Shown here: positions 7,794 through 17,231 of the stretch, piece by piece
Layout of the letters: each line of letters opens with the position of its first letter
Position numbering within the stretch: the first letter of the stretch is position 1
DNA from: Loktanella atrilutea
GTDB lineage: Bacteria; Pseudomonadota; Alphaproteobacteria; Rhodobacterales; Rhodobacteraceae
Assembly: GCF_900128995.1 (NCBI RefSeq)
Contig: NZ_FQUE01000001.1
Span: forward strand, 62,001-126,000
Reading direction: 5' to 3'
Length of the DNA: 64,000 nucleotides
The notes under the pieces: model-generated
The model's database searches: none
Told to the model about the DNA's origin: nothing
The model's input: the letters and a program-made list of their open reading frames with translations, nothing else
Program-made: the position numbers and the translations under genes

Positions 7794-8750
7794 ATGATCA
7801 CTCTGAAAACAGCCCTACGGGGCTGCGTTGTCGCGTCCACGCTGATGGCCGCGCCGCTCGCCGCCAGCGCGCAGGACTTCATCAACGTGCTGACCGGCGG
7901 CACGTCTGGCGTCTATTATCCGCTGGGCGCGGGTCTCGCCAACATTTACGGCGAGAAGATCGAGGGCGTGCGCACGCAGGTGCAGTCCACCAAGGCCAGC
8001 GTGGAAAACCTGAACCTGCTGCAGGACGGCCGCGGAGAGCTGGGCTTTGCGCTGGGCGACTCAGTCGCCGCGGCCTGGGCCGGCGACGAGGAAGCGGGTT
8101 TTCCGCAGAAGCTCGACAAGCTGCGCGGCATCGCCGCGATCTATCCGAACTACATCCAGATCGTCGCCAGCGCCGACAGCGGCATCGCCGATTTCGCGGG
8201 CCTTGCCGGCAAGAGCCTGTCGGTCGGCGCACCGGCCTCCGGCACGGAACTGAACGCCCGCGCGATCTTTGGCGCGATGGACATGAGCTATGACGATCTG
8301 GGCAAGGTCGAATACCTGCCCTTCGCGGAATCCGTCGAGCTGATCAAGAACCGCCAGCTGGATGCCACGCTGCAGTCGGCGGGCCTTGGCGTCGCCTCGA
8401 TCCGCGACCTTGCGTCGTCGCAGCCGATCACCGTCGTCGCGGTGCCGGAGACCGTCGCCGAAACCCTCGGCGCGCCCTACATCGCGGCCACGATCCCGGC
8501 CAACACCTACGATGGCCAGACCGAAGACGTGCCGACCGTCGCCGTGTCGAACTTCCTCGTCACCAGCGATGCGGTCAGCGACGAGATCGCCTACCAGATG
8601 ACCAAGCAGCTGTTCGAGAACCTCGATACGCTGGTCGCCTCGCATCAGGCCGCCAGCCAGATCGACATCGCGAACGCGCTGGAAGGCATGCCGATCCCGC
8701 TGCACCCGGGCGCCGAGCGTTACTACCGCGAGCAGGGCATCATCAAGTAA
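7794..8750 (+). CDS. TAXI-family TRAP transporter solute-binding protein
   Basis: A 318-residue periplasmic binding protein. A Sec signal peptide (about residues 1-27, ending ASAQD) is followed by the TAXI-family opening FINVLTGGTSGVYYPLGAGL, then VQSTKASVENL and VGAPASGTELNA, all typical of this family. It delivers an unidentified ligand, possibly a dicarboxylate or amino acid, to the fused TRAP permease encoded downstream. The start at 7794 follows GGGAGGA by six bases; an upstream in-frame ATG at 7755 would spoil the signal peptide. A hairpin just after the stop probably raises its expression over the permease. Confidence 0.93.
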   Translation: MITLKTALRGCVVASTLMAAPLAASAQDFINVLTGGTSGVYYPLGAGLANIYGEKIEGVRTQVQSTKASVENLNLLQDGRGELGFALGDSVAAAWAGDEEAGFPQKLDKLRGIAAIYPNYIQIVASADSGIADFAGLAGKSLSVGAPASGTELNARAIFGAMDMSYDDLGKVEYLPFAESVELIKNRQLDATLQSAGLGVASIRDLASSQPITVVAVPETVAETLGAPYIAATIPANTYDGQTEDVPTVAVSNFLVTSDAVSDEIAYQMTKQLFENLDTLVASHQAASQIDIANALEGMPIPLHPGAERYYREQGIIK

Positions 8751-8769
8751 GCACCCGACCCGTGGGAAA

Positions 8770-8794
8770 GGGGCGTGCCGTCACGGCGCGCCCC
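8770..8794 (+). promoter_or_regulatory. Intercistronic hairpin between TRAP binding protein and permease
   Basis: An 11-bp GC-rich stem (8770-8780 with 8784-8794, one G-T wobble) closes a three-base loop 20 bases after the stop codon. No T-run follows. Such hairpins commonly protect the upstream message and give the binding protein excess over the membrane subunit. Confidence 0.6.
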
Positions 8795-8828
8795 GTTGCC
8801 GTTTCTTCCCTTCATGAAAGCTGTGTCG

Positions 8829-10901
8829 ATGTCCGATACCCTCACTCCACCGGAGCCGCAGGAGGGCCACGAGGTCGCCTTCGGTGATGACGCCATGGGG
8901 CGTTTCCTGTTCTGGATCGCCGTGGCCTTCTCGATCTTTCAGATCGTCACCGCGGCCCACATCGTCGACATGGCAAGCCAGATCACCCGGGCGGTGCATG
9001 TCGGTTTCCTGACACTTCTTGCGTTCCCGCTGGTCGCCTACGGGCGCAATCTGTCCGTTCCGTTCAAGACTCTCGCCTGGGCCTTCGCACTGGCCGGGGT
9101 CGGCGTGGCGCTTTACCAGTGGTGGGAATACCAGCCGCTCATCATGCGGGCGGGGCGGCCGCTGACGCAGGACATCGTCGTCGGTGTCGTGGCACTTGTG
9201 GTGGTCTTCGCCGCTGCCTGGACGATGATGGGCTTCGCGCTGCCGCTGATCGCGGGCATGTTCCTGGCCTACTGCCTGTTCGGGGAATACCTGCCATCGC
9301 CGCTGAACCACCGCGGCTACAGCTTCAGTCAGGTCATCGATCACATGGCCTTCGGGACCGAAGGCATTTACGGCATTCCCACATACGTCTCAAGCACTTA
9401 CATCTTTCTCTTCATCCTGTTCGGTTCGTTCCTCGAACGGGCGGGGATGATCCGACTGTTCACCGATGTTGCCATGGGACTTTTCGGCCACCGGCAGGGT
9501 GGCGCGGCCAAGGTCGCCGTCGTCTCTTCCGGCCTGATGGGCACCATTTCCGGGTCCGGCGTGGCGAACGTCGTGACCACGGGGCAGTTCACCATCCCGC
9601 TGATGAAGAAGTTCGGCTACCGCGCCGCATTCGCGGGTGGCGTCGAATCCACTGCGTCGATGGGCGGGCAGATCATGCCGCCGGTGATGGGGGCCGTCGC
9701 CTTCATCATGGCCGAGACGCTGGACGTGCCTTACGTCGAGGTCGTGAAGGCTGCGCTGATCCCGGCGATCCTCTACTTCGCCTCCGCCTTTTGGATGGTG
9801 CATCTGGAGGCGGGGCGCTACGGGCTGCGCGGTCTGAACCGGGACGAACTGCCCTCCGCCCGCAAGGCGATCAGGGAAAACTGGATGCTGCTGGTGCCGT
9901 TGGGTGTGCTGGTCTACCTGCTGTTCGGCGGGTACACGCCGCTCTTTGCCGGTACCATCGGGCTGGGGCTGACGGTGTTGCTGATCCTTGGCGGATCGGC
10001 TGTGCTGAACCTGCCAGCGGGGGCGATGCGGGTAATCTTCTGGCTGTGCCTCGGCCTTGTCGCCGCGGGCTTCCTGCAGTTCGGCATCAACGTCCTGATC
10101 GCGGCGTTGGTGGCGCTGATCGTCTGGTGCGCCGCGACCCGCGGCGGGCGAGAGACGTTGCGGTTGTGCCGGGACTCGCTGGCCGAGGGCGCAAAGACGG
10201 CACTGCCCGTCGGTGTCGCCTGCGCGCTGGTCGGCATCATCATCGGGACCATGACCCTGACCGGGGCGGCCAATACCTTTGGCCAGTTCATCGTGGCCGT
10301 CGGGCAGAACAGCCTGCTTCTAAGCCTGATTTTGACGATGTTTACCTGCATCCTGCTGGGCATGGGGATCCCGACGATCCCGAACTACATCATCACCTCC
10401 TCCATCGCCGGGCCCGCGCTGCTGGCGCTGGGGGTGCCGCTGATCGTCAGCCACATGTTCGTCTTCTACTTCGGCATCCTTGCCGACCTGACGCCGCCCG
10501 TGGCGCTGGCCTGCTTCGCCGCGGCGCCCATCGCAAAGGAAAGCGGCCTGAAGATCAGCATCGAGGCGATCAAGGTGGCTGCCGCCGGCTTCGTCATTCC
10601 CTTCATGGCGGTCTACACCCCTGCGCTGATGCTGCAGGCGGGCGGACCGCTGGCGGATGAAATCGGCTACTGGCCCGCCGTTGCCTATATCGTCTTCAAA
10701 ACCGTGCTGTGCATCGGCATGTGGGGGGCTGCAGTCATCGGCTGGCTGGGGCGCCCGCTGGGCTGGCCGCTGCGCATTCTGGCGGTCGTGGCGGCGGCCA
10801 CGCTGATCGCGGCGTTGCCGCTGACGGACGAGATCGGGTTCGCGCTGGTCGCCGTCTTCGTCGGCGCGGTACTGCTCCAGCGTCGCCGGGCCTTGGCATG
10901 A
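8829..10901 (+). CDS. TRAP transporter permease, fused small and large subunits (TAXI type)
   Basis: A 690-residue membrane protein with the 4TM plus 12TM fused DctQ-DctM design. The large-subunit signatures are GSGVANVVTTGQFTIPLMKK, GGVESTASMGGQIMPPVMGA and GMGIPTIPNYIITSS. It uses an ion gradient to import the ligand carried by the binding protein just upstream. The ATG at 8829 is preferred over 8814, because the latter has no ribosome binding site and the protein then begins with a hydrophilic MSDTLTPPEPQEGHE lead before the first helix. The stop overlaps the start of the DUF1850 gene (ATGA). Confidence 0.93.
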   Translation: MSDTLTPPEPQEGHEVAFGDDAMGRFLFWIAVAFSIFQIVTAAHIVDMASQITRAVHVGFLTLLAFPLVAYGRNLSVPFKTLAWAFALAGVGVALYQWWEYQPLIMRAGRPLTQDIVVGVVALVVVFAAAWTMMGFALPLIAGMFLAYCLFGEYLPSPLNHRGYSFSQVIDHMAFGTEGIYGIPTYVSSTYIFLFILFGSFLERAGMIRLFTDVAMGLFGHRQGGAAKVAVVSSGLMGTISGSGVANVVTTGQFTIPLMKKFGYRAAFAGGVESTASMGGQIMPPVMGAVAFIMAETLDVPYVEVVKAALIPAILYFASAFWMVHLEAGRYGLRGLNRDELPSARKAIRENWMLLVPLGVLVYLLFGGYTPLFAGTIGLGLTVLLILGGSAVLNLPAGAMRVIFWLCLGLVAAGFLQFGINVLIAALVALIVWCAATRGGRETLRLCRDSLAEGAKTALPVGVACALVGIIIGTMTLTGAANTFGQFIVAVGQNSLLLSLILTMFTCILLGMGIPTIPNYIITSSIAGPALLALGVPLIVSHMFVFYFGILADLTPPVALACFAAAPIAKESGLKISIEAIKVAAAGFVIPFMAVYTPALMLQAGGPLADEIGYWPAVAYIVFKTVLCIGMWGAAVIGWLGRPLGWPLRILAVVAAATLIAALPLTDEIGFALVAVFVGAVLLQRRRALA

Positions 10902-11257
10902 GCGCCTGCCTGGCGGTCGGGGCAATGATGCTGCACCTGACCGCCGGCACCTTTACCCTGCACTGGACCCATTCCATCGAGCACATCGCATGGGAGGAGG
11001 ACTGGACCGTGCTGCCTGACGGCCTGCGGCTTGACCGGTCGCGGATCAAGGGGTCTGGGGCGGGGATGGAGCCGGGGCCGGATGCCGTGTTGCAGGATGG
11101 CTGGTGGGTTTCGCCAAGTCACCTGACCGTGCCCCGCCTGACGCTCGCAGCCTCTGGCGCGACGGGTGCCGGGTGGACCCTGTGCGCGGACGGCCAATGC
11201 AGGGGGCTGGGGGACGCGGCGGGACCGCCGGTGACACTCGCGCCCTGCCAGACCTGA
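10898..11257 (+). CDS. DUF1850 protein linked to TAXI-TRAP transporter
   Basis: A 119-residue protein whose core, FTLHWTHSIEHIAWEEDW, matches DUF1850, a small family typically encoded beside TAXI-type TRAP permeases. It starts inside the last codon of the permease gene (ATGA overlap), so translation is coupled. The first 15 residues are hydrophobic and could be a signal or anchor, and two cysteines near the C terminus (LCADGQC) could form a disulfide. Its role in transport is not established. The convergent RND gene ends 19 bases downstream. Confidence 0.85.
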   Translation: MSACLAVGAMMLHLTAGTFTLHWTHSIEHIAWEEDWTVLPDGLRLDRSRIKGSGAGMEPGPDAVLQDGWWVSPSHLTVPRLTLAASGATGAGWTLCADGQCRGLGDAAGPPVTLAPCQT

Positions 11258-11270
11258 GGCCGGGCAGGGC
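11242..11270 (+). terminator. Convergent hairpin overlapping DUF1850 stop
   Basis: GCCCTGCC (11242-11249) pairs with GGCAGGGC (11263-11270) around the stop codon of the TRAP operon. There is no T-run, but it sits exactly between two convergent operons and could separate their transcripts. Confidence 0.45.
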
Positions 11271-11276
11271 AAGGCT

Positions 11277-14200
11277 TCAGCTGTCGGCCTTCGTCTTGCC
11301 GGCCCCGGTCAGCCGCGCGATCACGACGAAAAACAGCGGCACGAAAAGCACGCCGATGATCGTTGCGGTCAGGGTGCCGCCCAGCACGCCCGCGCCGATG
11401 GCGGTGCGTCCGCCGGACCCCGCGCCGGTCGACAGCGCCAGCGGCACGACGCCAAGCGAGAAGGCCATCGATGTCATGATGATCGGGCGGAAGCGCTGGC
11501 GCGCCGCCTTGACCGCCGCATCGAAGACTTTGGCGCCACTCTCCATCTGCTCTCGGGCGAATTCGACGATCAGGATCGCGTTCTTGCCGGTCAGGCCGAT
11601 CACCGTCAGCAGGCCGACCTGAAAGAAGACGCCGTTCTCAAATCCGCCGATATAGGCGGCCAGCAGCGTGCCGAGCACGCCGATCGGCATGGCCAGCATG
11701 ACGGCAAAGGGAATCGACCAGCTTTCGTAAAGGGCCGCGAGGGCAAGGAACACCGCCGCCAGCGACAGGGCATAGAGCAGCGGCGCCTGATTGCCACTTT
11801 GTTGTTCCTCTAGCGACAGGCCGGTCCAGGCTGCGCCAAAGCCGGGGGGCAACTGGCCGATCAGCCGCTCGACCTCTGCGATCGCTTCGCCGGTGCTGAC
11901 CCCCGCGGCGGGAGAGCCTTGGATCTGCATGGCGGGGATACCGTTGTAGCGGTTTACGCCCTGTGGGCCAAACACCCAGTCCGCAGTCGAAAAGTTCGAG
12001 AAGGGCACAAGCCCGCCACTTTCGTTGCGCACCCGCCATTTGTCCAGATCCGACGGCGTGGCCCGCGAATCCGCCTCGCCCTGCACATAGACCCGCTTGA
12101 TCCGGCCCCGGTCGATGAAGTCGTTGACATAGCGCCCGGCCCAGGCCGTCGTCAGCAGCGTGCCGACGTCCGTCGCGGACACCCCCATGGCGCCGGCCTT
12201 GCGCCAATCGATGTCGAGGTTGAACTGGGCCGCATCCTCCAGCCCGTTCGGGCGCGCGGAGGCGATCAGCGGGCTTTGCGCAGCAAGGCCGAGGAACTGG
12301 TTGCGTGCGGCCAGCAGCTCTTCGTGGGTCTGGCCGCCGCGGGCCTGCAGATACATGTCGAACCCCGACGCGTTGCCAAGCTCGATGACCGAGGGCGGCA
12401 CGATGGGGAAGACCTGCGCGTCCTGTATCTGGCTGAGCGCGCCAAAGGCACGGCCGGCCAGCGCCTGCACGCTCTGGTTCGGGGCGGTCCGCTCTTCCCA
12501 GTCCTTCAGCCGGACGAAGGCCAGCGCCTGGTTCTGTCCCTGGCCGCCAAAGCTGAAGCCCACGACGCCGAAAGTAGATTCGACGATTTCGCTTTCCTGT
12601 TCGAGGAAGTAGTCCTCGACCTGTTCCAGCACGGCAAGCGTCCGCTCTGCCGTGGCGCCCGTGGGGGTCTGGATCAGGGTAAAGAGGATGCCCTGATCCT
12701 CTTCCGGCAGAAAGCCGCCCGGCGTGCGGAGGAAGAGGAATGCGGTTGCAGCGATGATTGCGATATAAAAGATGCCGACCCGAAACGGTCGCCGCACGAT
12801 CCAGCCGATGCTTGACGCGTAGCCTGACAACAGGGCGCCGAAACCGGCGTTGAACCAGCCGAAGGGCCCGCGACGCTTGCCCTCTTTCTTGGGCTTCAGC
12901 ATCGTGGCGCAGAGCGCCGGTGTCAGGGTCAGGGCCATGACGACCGACAGCACCATGGCGGACACGATGGTGATCGAGAACTGCTTGTAGATGACCCCGG
13001 TGGACCCGGGGAAGAAGGCCATCGGGATGAAGACCGCCGTCAGCACCACGGCGATGCCGATCAGCGCTCCGGTGATCTCGTCCATCGACCGGCGCGTCGC
13101 CTCCATCGGGCTGACGCCCTCCTGTTCCATGATGCGTTCGACGTTTTCCACGACCACGATGGCATCGTCGACCAGCAAGCCGATCGCCAGCACCATCGCC
13201 AGCATGGTCAACGAGTTGATCGAGAAGCCGAACGCCGCGAGGATGCCGAAGGTGCCCAGCAGCACTACGGGCACAACCAGCGTCGGGATGATCGTCGCGC
13301 GGAAGTTCTGCAGGAACAGCAGCATGACGAGGAAGACGAGCACGACGGCCTCGACCAGCGTCTTCACGACCTCCTCGATCGAGATCAGAACGAAGGGGGT
13401 GGTGTCGTAGGGAATGACGTAGGTCACGCCCTCCGGAAAGAAGGCAGCCAATTCCTCCAGCCGGGTCTTCACCGCGTCGGCGGCGTCGAGGGCATTGGCC
13501 CCCGGCGCCAGGGAGATCGCCATGCCGGTGGAGTTGGACCGGTTGTAGCGCGAGATGGTGGCATAGTTTTCGGCCCCGATCTCGACCCGGGCGACGTCGT
13601 CCAGCAGGACGAGGCCGCCGTCGGTTTCGGCCCGAATGACGATCTGCTCGAAATCCTCCGGCGTGCGGAGAAGAGACTGCGCGGTGATCGTCGCATTCAG
13701 TTGCTGGCCGTCGATGGCAGGGCGGCTGCCGAAGGCGCCGGCGGAAATCTGGGCGTTCTCCTCGGACACCGCGGCGACGATGTCCGAGGGCGTCAGGTTG
13801 AAGGCCGCGAGCTTGGCCGGGTCCAGCCAGATCCGCATGGCGTATTGGGCGCCGAAGACCTGCACCGATCCCACGCCGTCCACGCGGCTGATATCGTTGA
13901 CGACGTTGGTCGCCAGATAGTCGGAAAGGTCGGTGGCGTTGTAGCTGCCGTCTTCTGAAATGAGGCCCACCACCATCAGGAACCCGGAGGAGGATTTCTG
14001 CACCGTGACGCCTTGCCGCTGCACGGCTTCGGGCAACAGCGCGGTGGCCTGCGACAGCTTGTTCTGGACCTGCACCTGCGCGATGTCCGGGTCGGTTCCC
14101 GTTTCGAACGTCAGGGTGATACTGGCCCCGCCGGAGGAGGTCGAGCTGGACGAGAAGTAGCGCAGCCCGTCAAGGCCGGTCATCTGCTGTTCGATGACCT

Positions 14201-14387
14201 GCGTGACGGTGTTGGCAACGGTGTCGGCGGATGCGCCGGGGTAGGCCGCGTTGATCGAGACCGAAGGCGAGGCGATCTGCGGATACTGCGAAATCGGAAG
14301 TTGCAGGATCGACAGGATGCCGAGGCTCGAGATGAACAGCGCTATGACCCATGCGAAGATCGGTCGGTCGATGAAGAAGCGGGCCAT
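11277..14387 (-). CDS. RND multidrug efflux permease (AcrB/MexB-like, HAE1)
   Basis: A 1036-residue inner-membrane proton antiporter with the full HAE1 length. The N terminus MARFFIDRPIFAWVIALFI, the porter-domain start QLPISQYPQIASPSVSINA, and the TM4 proton-relay pair in LLVDDAIVVVENVERIMEQ (the two aspartates) are all present, as is the second-half GLTGKNAILIVEFAREQ. With the adaptor encoded 98 bases upstream it would expel drugs or detergents through a TolC-type outer-membrane channel. A tolC gene lies at 58966 but there is none in this operon. No local regulator is encoded. Confidence 0.95.
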   Translation of the reverse strand: MARFFIDRPIFAWVIALFISSLGILSILQLPISQYPQIASPSVSINAAYPGASADTVANTVTQVIEQQMTGLDGLRYFSSSSTSSGGASITLTFETGTDPDIAQVQVQNKLSQATALLPEAVQRQGVTVQKSSSGFLMVVGLISEDGSYNATDLSDYLATNVVNDISRVDGVGSVQVFGAQYAMRIWLDPAKLAAFNLTPSDIVAAVSEENAQISAGAFGSRPAIDGQQLNATITAQSLLRTPEDFEQIVIRAETDGGLVLLDDVARVEIGAENYATISRYNRSNSTGMAISLAPGANALDAADAVKTRLEELAAFFPEGVTYVIPYDTTPFVLISIEEVVKTLVEAVVLVFLVMLLFLQNFRATIIPTLVVPVVLLGTFGILAAFGFSINSLTMLAMVLAIGLLVDDAIVVVENVERIMEQEGVSPMEATRRSMDEITGALIGIAVVLTAVFIPMAFFPGSTGVIYKQFSITIVSAMVLSVVMALTLTPALCATMLKPKKEGKRRGPFGWFNAGFGALLSGYASSIGWIVRRPFRVGIFYIAIIAATAFLFLRTPGGFLPEEDQGILFTLIQTPTGATAERTLAVLEQVEDYFLEQESEIVESTFGVVGFSFGGQGQNQALAFVRLKDWEERTAPNQSVQALAGRAFGALSQIQDAQVFPIVPPSVIELGNASGFDMYLQARGGQTHEELLAARNQFLGLAAQSPLIASARPNGLEDAAQFNLDIDWRKAGAMGVSATDVGTLLTTAWAGRYVNDFIDRGRIKRVYVQGEADSRATPSDLDKWRVRNESGGLVPFSNFSTADWVFGPQGVNRYNGIPAMQIQGSPAAGVSTGEAIAEVERLIGQLPPGFGAAWTGLSLEEQQSGNQAPLLYALSLAAVFLALAALYESWSIPFAVMLAMPIGVLGTLLAAYIGGFENGVFFQVGLLTVIGLTGKNAILIVEFAREQMESGAKVFDAAVKAARQRFRPIIMTSMAFSLGVVPLALSTGAGSGGRTAIGAGVLGGTLTATIIGVLFVPLFFVVIARLTGAGKTKADS

Positions 14388-14485
14388 GAAATTACTTTCG
14401 AAACAGAAGCATCCGGACCGGCGGCGCCGGCAGCGGTCAGGGTGTGGCGCGCCGCCCGGGTCCGTGTCCCGACGGCGCGTTCGTA

Positions 14486-15709
14486 TCAGTCGGCGGCAGG
14501 GGCCTCGCCCTCGGCCGCGGAAGCCTCGGCTTCGGTCGCCGGGGCTGCGCCCTCTGCCGCCGGAGCGGTGCCTTCGGCTGCGGCACCGCGTTCCTGCGGG
14601 GTGACGGTCGCGCCGGCAGCGGTCTTCTGCAGGCCGGCCACGATGACGCGGTCGCCGGCGGCCAGACCGTCGTCAACGATCCAGTCGGCGCCCTGATCGG
14701 TCACGATGTTGAGCGTTTTCGATGCCACCACGTTGTCGGGGCCGACGACCAGTACCGTCGCCGTGCCGCGCTGGTCACGGGTAACGGCCTCTTGCGGGAC
14801 GACGAAGACGTCGTCGATGGTGCGCGTGGGTAGTTCGACCTGCACGTACATGCCCGGTAGCAACAGCTTGTCGGGGTTGGCGAACTGCATCCTCAGGACG
14901 ACGACGCCGGTCTGTTCGTCGACGCTGGGTTCCGCCGCTTTCAGGCTGCCAGTCTGGTCGAAGGTGCTGCCGTCCGCCAATGTCAGCACGACAGTCGGAT
15001 CGCGATAGTCCTCTTCCCGGCCGGCGGTGTTGCGCCGGAATTCAAGGAGGGCGGCGGCGGATTGGGTCACGTCGACATTCACCGGATCAATGTTGCGGAT
15101 CACGGCAAGCGGATCGGCCTGACTGGCGGTGACCAGCGCGCCGGGGCTGGTCTGCGAAATGCCGATCTCGCCCGAAAGCCGGGCGCGGATCGTGGTGCGG
15201 TCACGCTCGATCTGGGCCGCGTCGCGCTGCGCCTGTGCCGCCTGCAGGTTGGCCTCTGCGCTGGCGCGGGCGGCGTCCGCATCGTCCTTGGTGGCGTCGC
15301 TGGCAACGTTGCGCGATGCCAGCTCGTCGACACGCGCCGCGGATTTCAGGGCGGCGTTCAGCTGCGCCTGCGCCTGTGCCACGGCCGCATCGGCCTGCGC
15401 CACGGCGGCATCATAGCTGGCCGGGTCAATCTGGAAGAGCGGGTCGCCCGCGGAAACGGGCGCACCTTCGGTGAAAAGTTCCTCTGTGATGATCCCGGCC
15501 ACCTGCGGCCGCACCTCTGCCATGGCAGATGCGGCGACGCGGCCCGGCAAGGTCGTCGTTAGGGTGACGGATCGGGGCTGCAGGGTCACGACGGTCACGG
15601 CGGCAGGGGGGCGGTCGCCCTGACCCTGCTGCGCGGAAGCCGGCTGCGGAAGGCCCGTCAGCGCGGCCGCCACCAGGATCAGGAGGCTGCGGACAGGACG
15701 GTGTGGCAT
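14486..15709 (-). CDS. RND efflux periplasmic adaptor (AcrA/MexA-like)
   Basis: A 407-residue membrane-fusion protein. A signal peptide (about residues 1-27, ending ASAQQ) is followed by VTVVTLQPRSVTLTTTLPG, the lipoyl-like half-motifs, an alanine/glutamine-rich coiled-coil hairpin at about residues 100-170 (AQADAAVAQAQAQLNAALK), and a beta-barrel. The last 40 residues are an unusual low-complexity tail of A, E and G with repeated AAEG/APA units, likely disordered. It is first in a two-gene operon with the RND permease. The lack of a lipobox cysteine means it is probably anchored only through the pump. Confidence 0.93.
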   Translation of the reverse strand: MPHRPVRSLLILVAAALTGLPQPASAQQGQGDRPPAAVTVVTLQPRSVTLTTTLPGRVAASAMAEVRPQVAGIITEELFTEGAPVSAGDPLFQIDPASYDAAVAQADAAVAQAQAQLNAALKSAARVDELASRNVASDATKDDADAARASAEANLQAAQAQRDAAQIERDRTTIRARLSGEIGISQTSPGALVTASQADPLAVIRNIDPVNVDVTQSAAALLEFRRNTAGREEDYRDPTVVLTLADGSTFDQTGSLKAAEPSVDEQTGVVVLRMQFANPDKLLLPGMYVQVELPTRTIDDVFVVPQEAVTRDQRGTATVLVVGPDNVVASKTLNIVTDQGADWIVDDGLAAGDRVIVAGLQKTAAGATVTPQERGAAAEGTAPAAEGAAPATEAEASAAEGEAPAAD

Positions 15710-15978
15710 GAGATCTAACCTAACTCGATGGGGCGGCGGTTGACACAGGTTAAGTCAGCCGTCTGCGAAAGCAACAGAACAGGGCGCGCGAAACGTGCCG
15801 ATTCCCGGCAACTCGCGACTCTCTGCCGTGAAAAGCGGCGCCGTGCCAGCGCGCTGGACGCACATGGCATGTGCATTCCTGTCCTGTCGCGCCGGTGCCG
15901 AGACCTGACAGGTCAAACAGCACGGGATGCGGCAGGGGGACGTCGGCGCGGGCTTTCCAATCGTCGCCTGTCGCGCGG
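15710..15978 (-). other. Gene-free region upstream of the RND operon
   Basis: The 269 bases between the transglycosylase gene and the adaptor gene, both on the minus strand, hold no convincing gene. They must carry the RND promoter. A loosely symmetric GGTTGACACAGGTTAA near 15737-15752 lies just upstream of the adaptor start and could be part of a promoter or operator, but I cannot assign it firmly. Confidence 0.4.
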
Positions 15979-17133
15979 TCAGCTCAACCGGCGCAGCAGG
16001 TCCAGGGACGGTTCGCCCGTCGCAGGCAGGCCGACGCTCTGCTGGTAGGCCGCAATCGCGGCGCGGGACTTGCCTCCCAGCACGCCGTCGGTGCCGCCGG
16101 TGTCGTAGCCGGCGGCGGTCAGGCGGATTTGCAACTGCTCTCGCTGGTCGGCCGTCATCCCGTAGCGGTCGGGGGGGAAGCCGCCGCGGATCGGACCGGC
16201 GCCGGCGATCCGGTCGGCCAGATGCCCGACGCCGATCGCGTAGCTGTCGGAATTGTTGTAGCGCTTGATCGCGCTGAAGTTCGGCCCGACGACGAAGACT
16301 GGTCCGCCCGGCTGCGGCTGGATGCGGCGCGTGCCGAAGGCAGCCCCGGGTGATCCGTCCTCGCCACCCCAGGCCTGACCCTTCTTCCAGCCCGAACGGG
16401 CAAGGTAGGACGCGGTGCTGGCCAGCGCGTCGGTCGGATCGTCGGACCAGATGTCGCGGCGGCCGTCGCCGGTGAAATCGACGGCATAGCCAAGGTAGGA
16501 GGTCGGGATGAACTGGGTATGACCCATCGCACCGGCCCAGCTGCCGGTCATGTTGTCGGGCGTCGTGTCGCCATTTTGGAGTATGCGCAGGGCCGCGACC
16601 AGCTGATCCTCGAAGAAGGCACCGCGCCGCCCTTCGTACCCGAGAGTCGACAGGGCCGAGACGACGGGCACGTTGCCCCGGCGCTCGCCGTACATGCTTT
16701 CCAGACCCCAGATGGCGGTGACGACGTTGGCTTCCACGCCATAGCCCGCTTCGATCTGGGCCAGCACGTCGCGGTAGCGGGCATAGTTCGCACGCCCCTT
16801 CGCCACTCGCTCGTCCGATGCGGCGATGGCAAGGTATTCCTCGAGCGTACGGCTAAATTCGGTCTGGTTGCGGTCCTTTTCGATCACCTCGGGCAGGAAA
16901 CCGGCGCGGGCGAAAGAGGACGACAAGGTGGCCTGCGATATGCCTTGCCCCGCCGCCCGGCCCTTGAATGCCGCGACCCAGGCGTCCCACCCGGCATCGG
17001 GAACGGCGACCATGACCGGATCCGGCGCCCGGGCGGCAAGGCTGGCGACCCCGCCGCCGGTCGAGCGTCCGCCGCAGGCGGTCAGAACGGCCATCGCGGC
17101 CCCGAGTGTGAATGTCCGTCGTGTCGCCTGCAT
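15979..17133 (-). CDS. Lytic murein transglycosylase, MltB family, with peptidoglycan-binding domain
   Basis: A 384-residue lipoprotein. The signal peptide ends in the lipobox LTAC (cysteine at residue 20). The catalytic domain follows, with the glutamate in AIWGLESMYGERRGNVPVV and the family motif GAMGHTQFIPTSYLGYAVD. The last 60 residues form a PG_binding_1 domain (QIRLTAAGYDTGGTDGVLGG to the C terminus). It would cleave the glycan strand to 1,6-anhydromuropeptides at the inner face of the outer membrane. It is monocistronic as far as can be seen, starting 98 bases after the response-regulator gene stop. Confidence 0.93.
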   Translation of the reverse strand: MQATRRTFTLGAAMAVLTACGGRSTGGGVASLAARAPDPVMVAVPDAGWDAWVAAFKGRAAGQGISQATLSSSFARAGFLPEVIEKDRNQTEFSRTLEEYLAIAASDERVAKGRANYARYRDVLAQIEAGYGVEANVVTAIWGLESMYGERRGNVPVVSALSTLGYEGRRGAFFEDQLVAALRILQNGDTTPDNMTGSWAGAMGHTQFIPTSYLGYAVDFTGDGRRDIWSDDPTDALASTASYLARSGWKKGQAWGGEDGSPGAAFGTRRIQPQPGGPVFVVGPNFSAIKRYNNSDSYAIGVGHLADRIAGAGPIRGGFPPDRYGMTADQREQLQIRLTAAGYDTGGTDGVLGGKSRAAIAAYQQSVGLPATGEPSLDLLRRLS

Positions 17134-17231
17134 GCCGTGGGCCCGTCTTTGTGATTATTGTGTTGCGGATACCCTAGCGGAACCGCCTGCAGCCGCAAGC
17201 GGACGAGCCGGGGTGCGGCGGATTGTTGGCG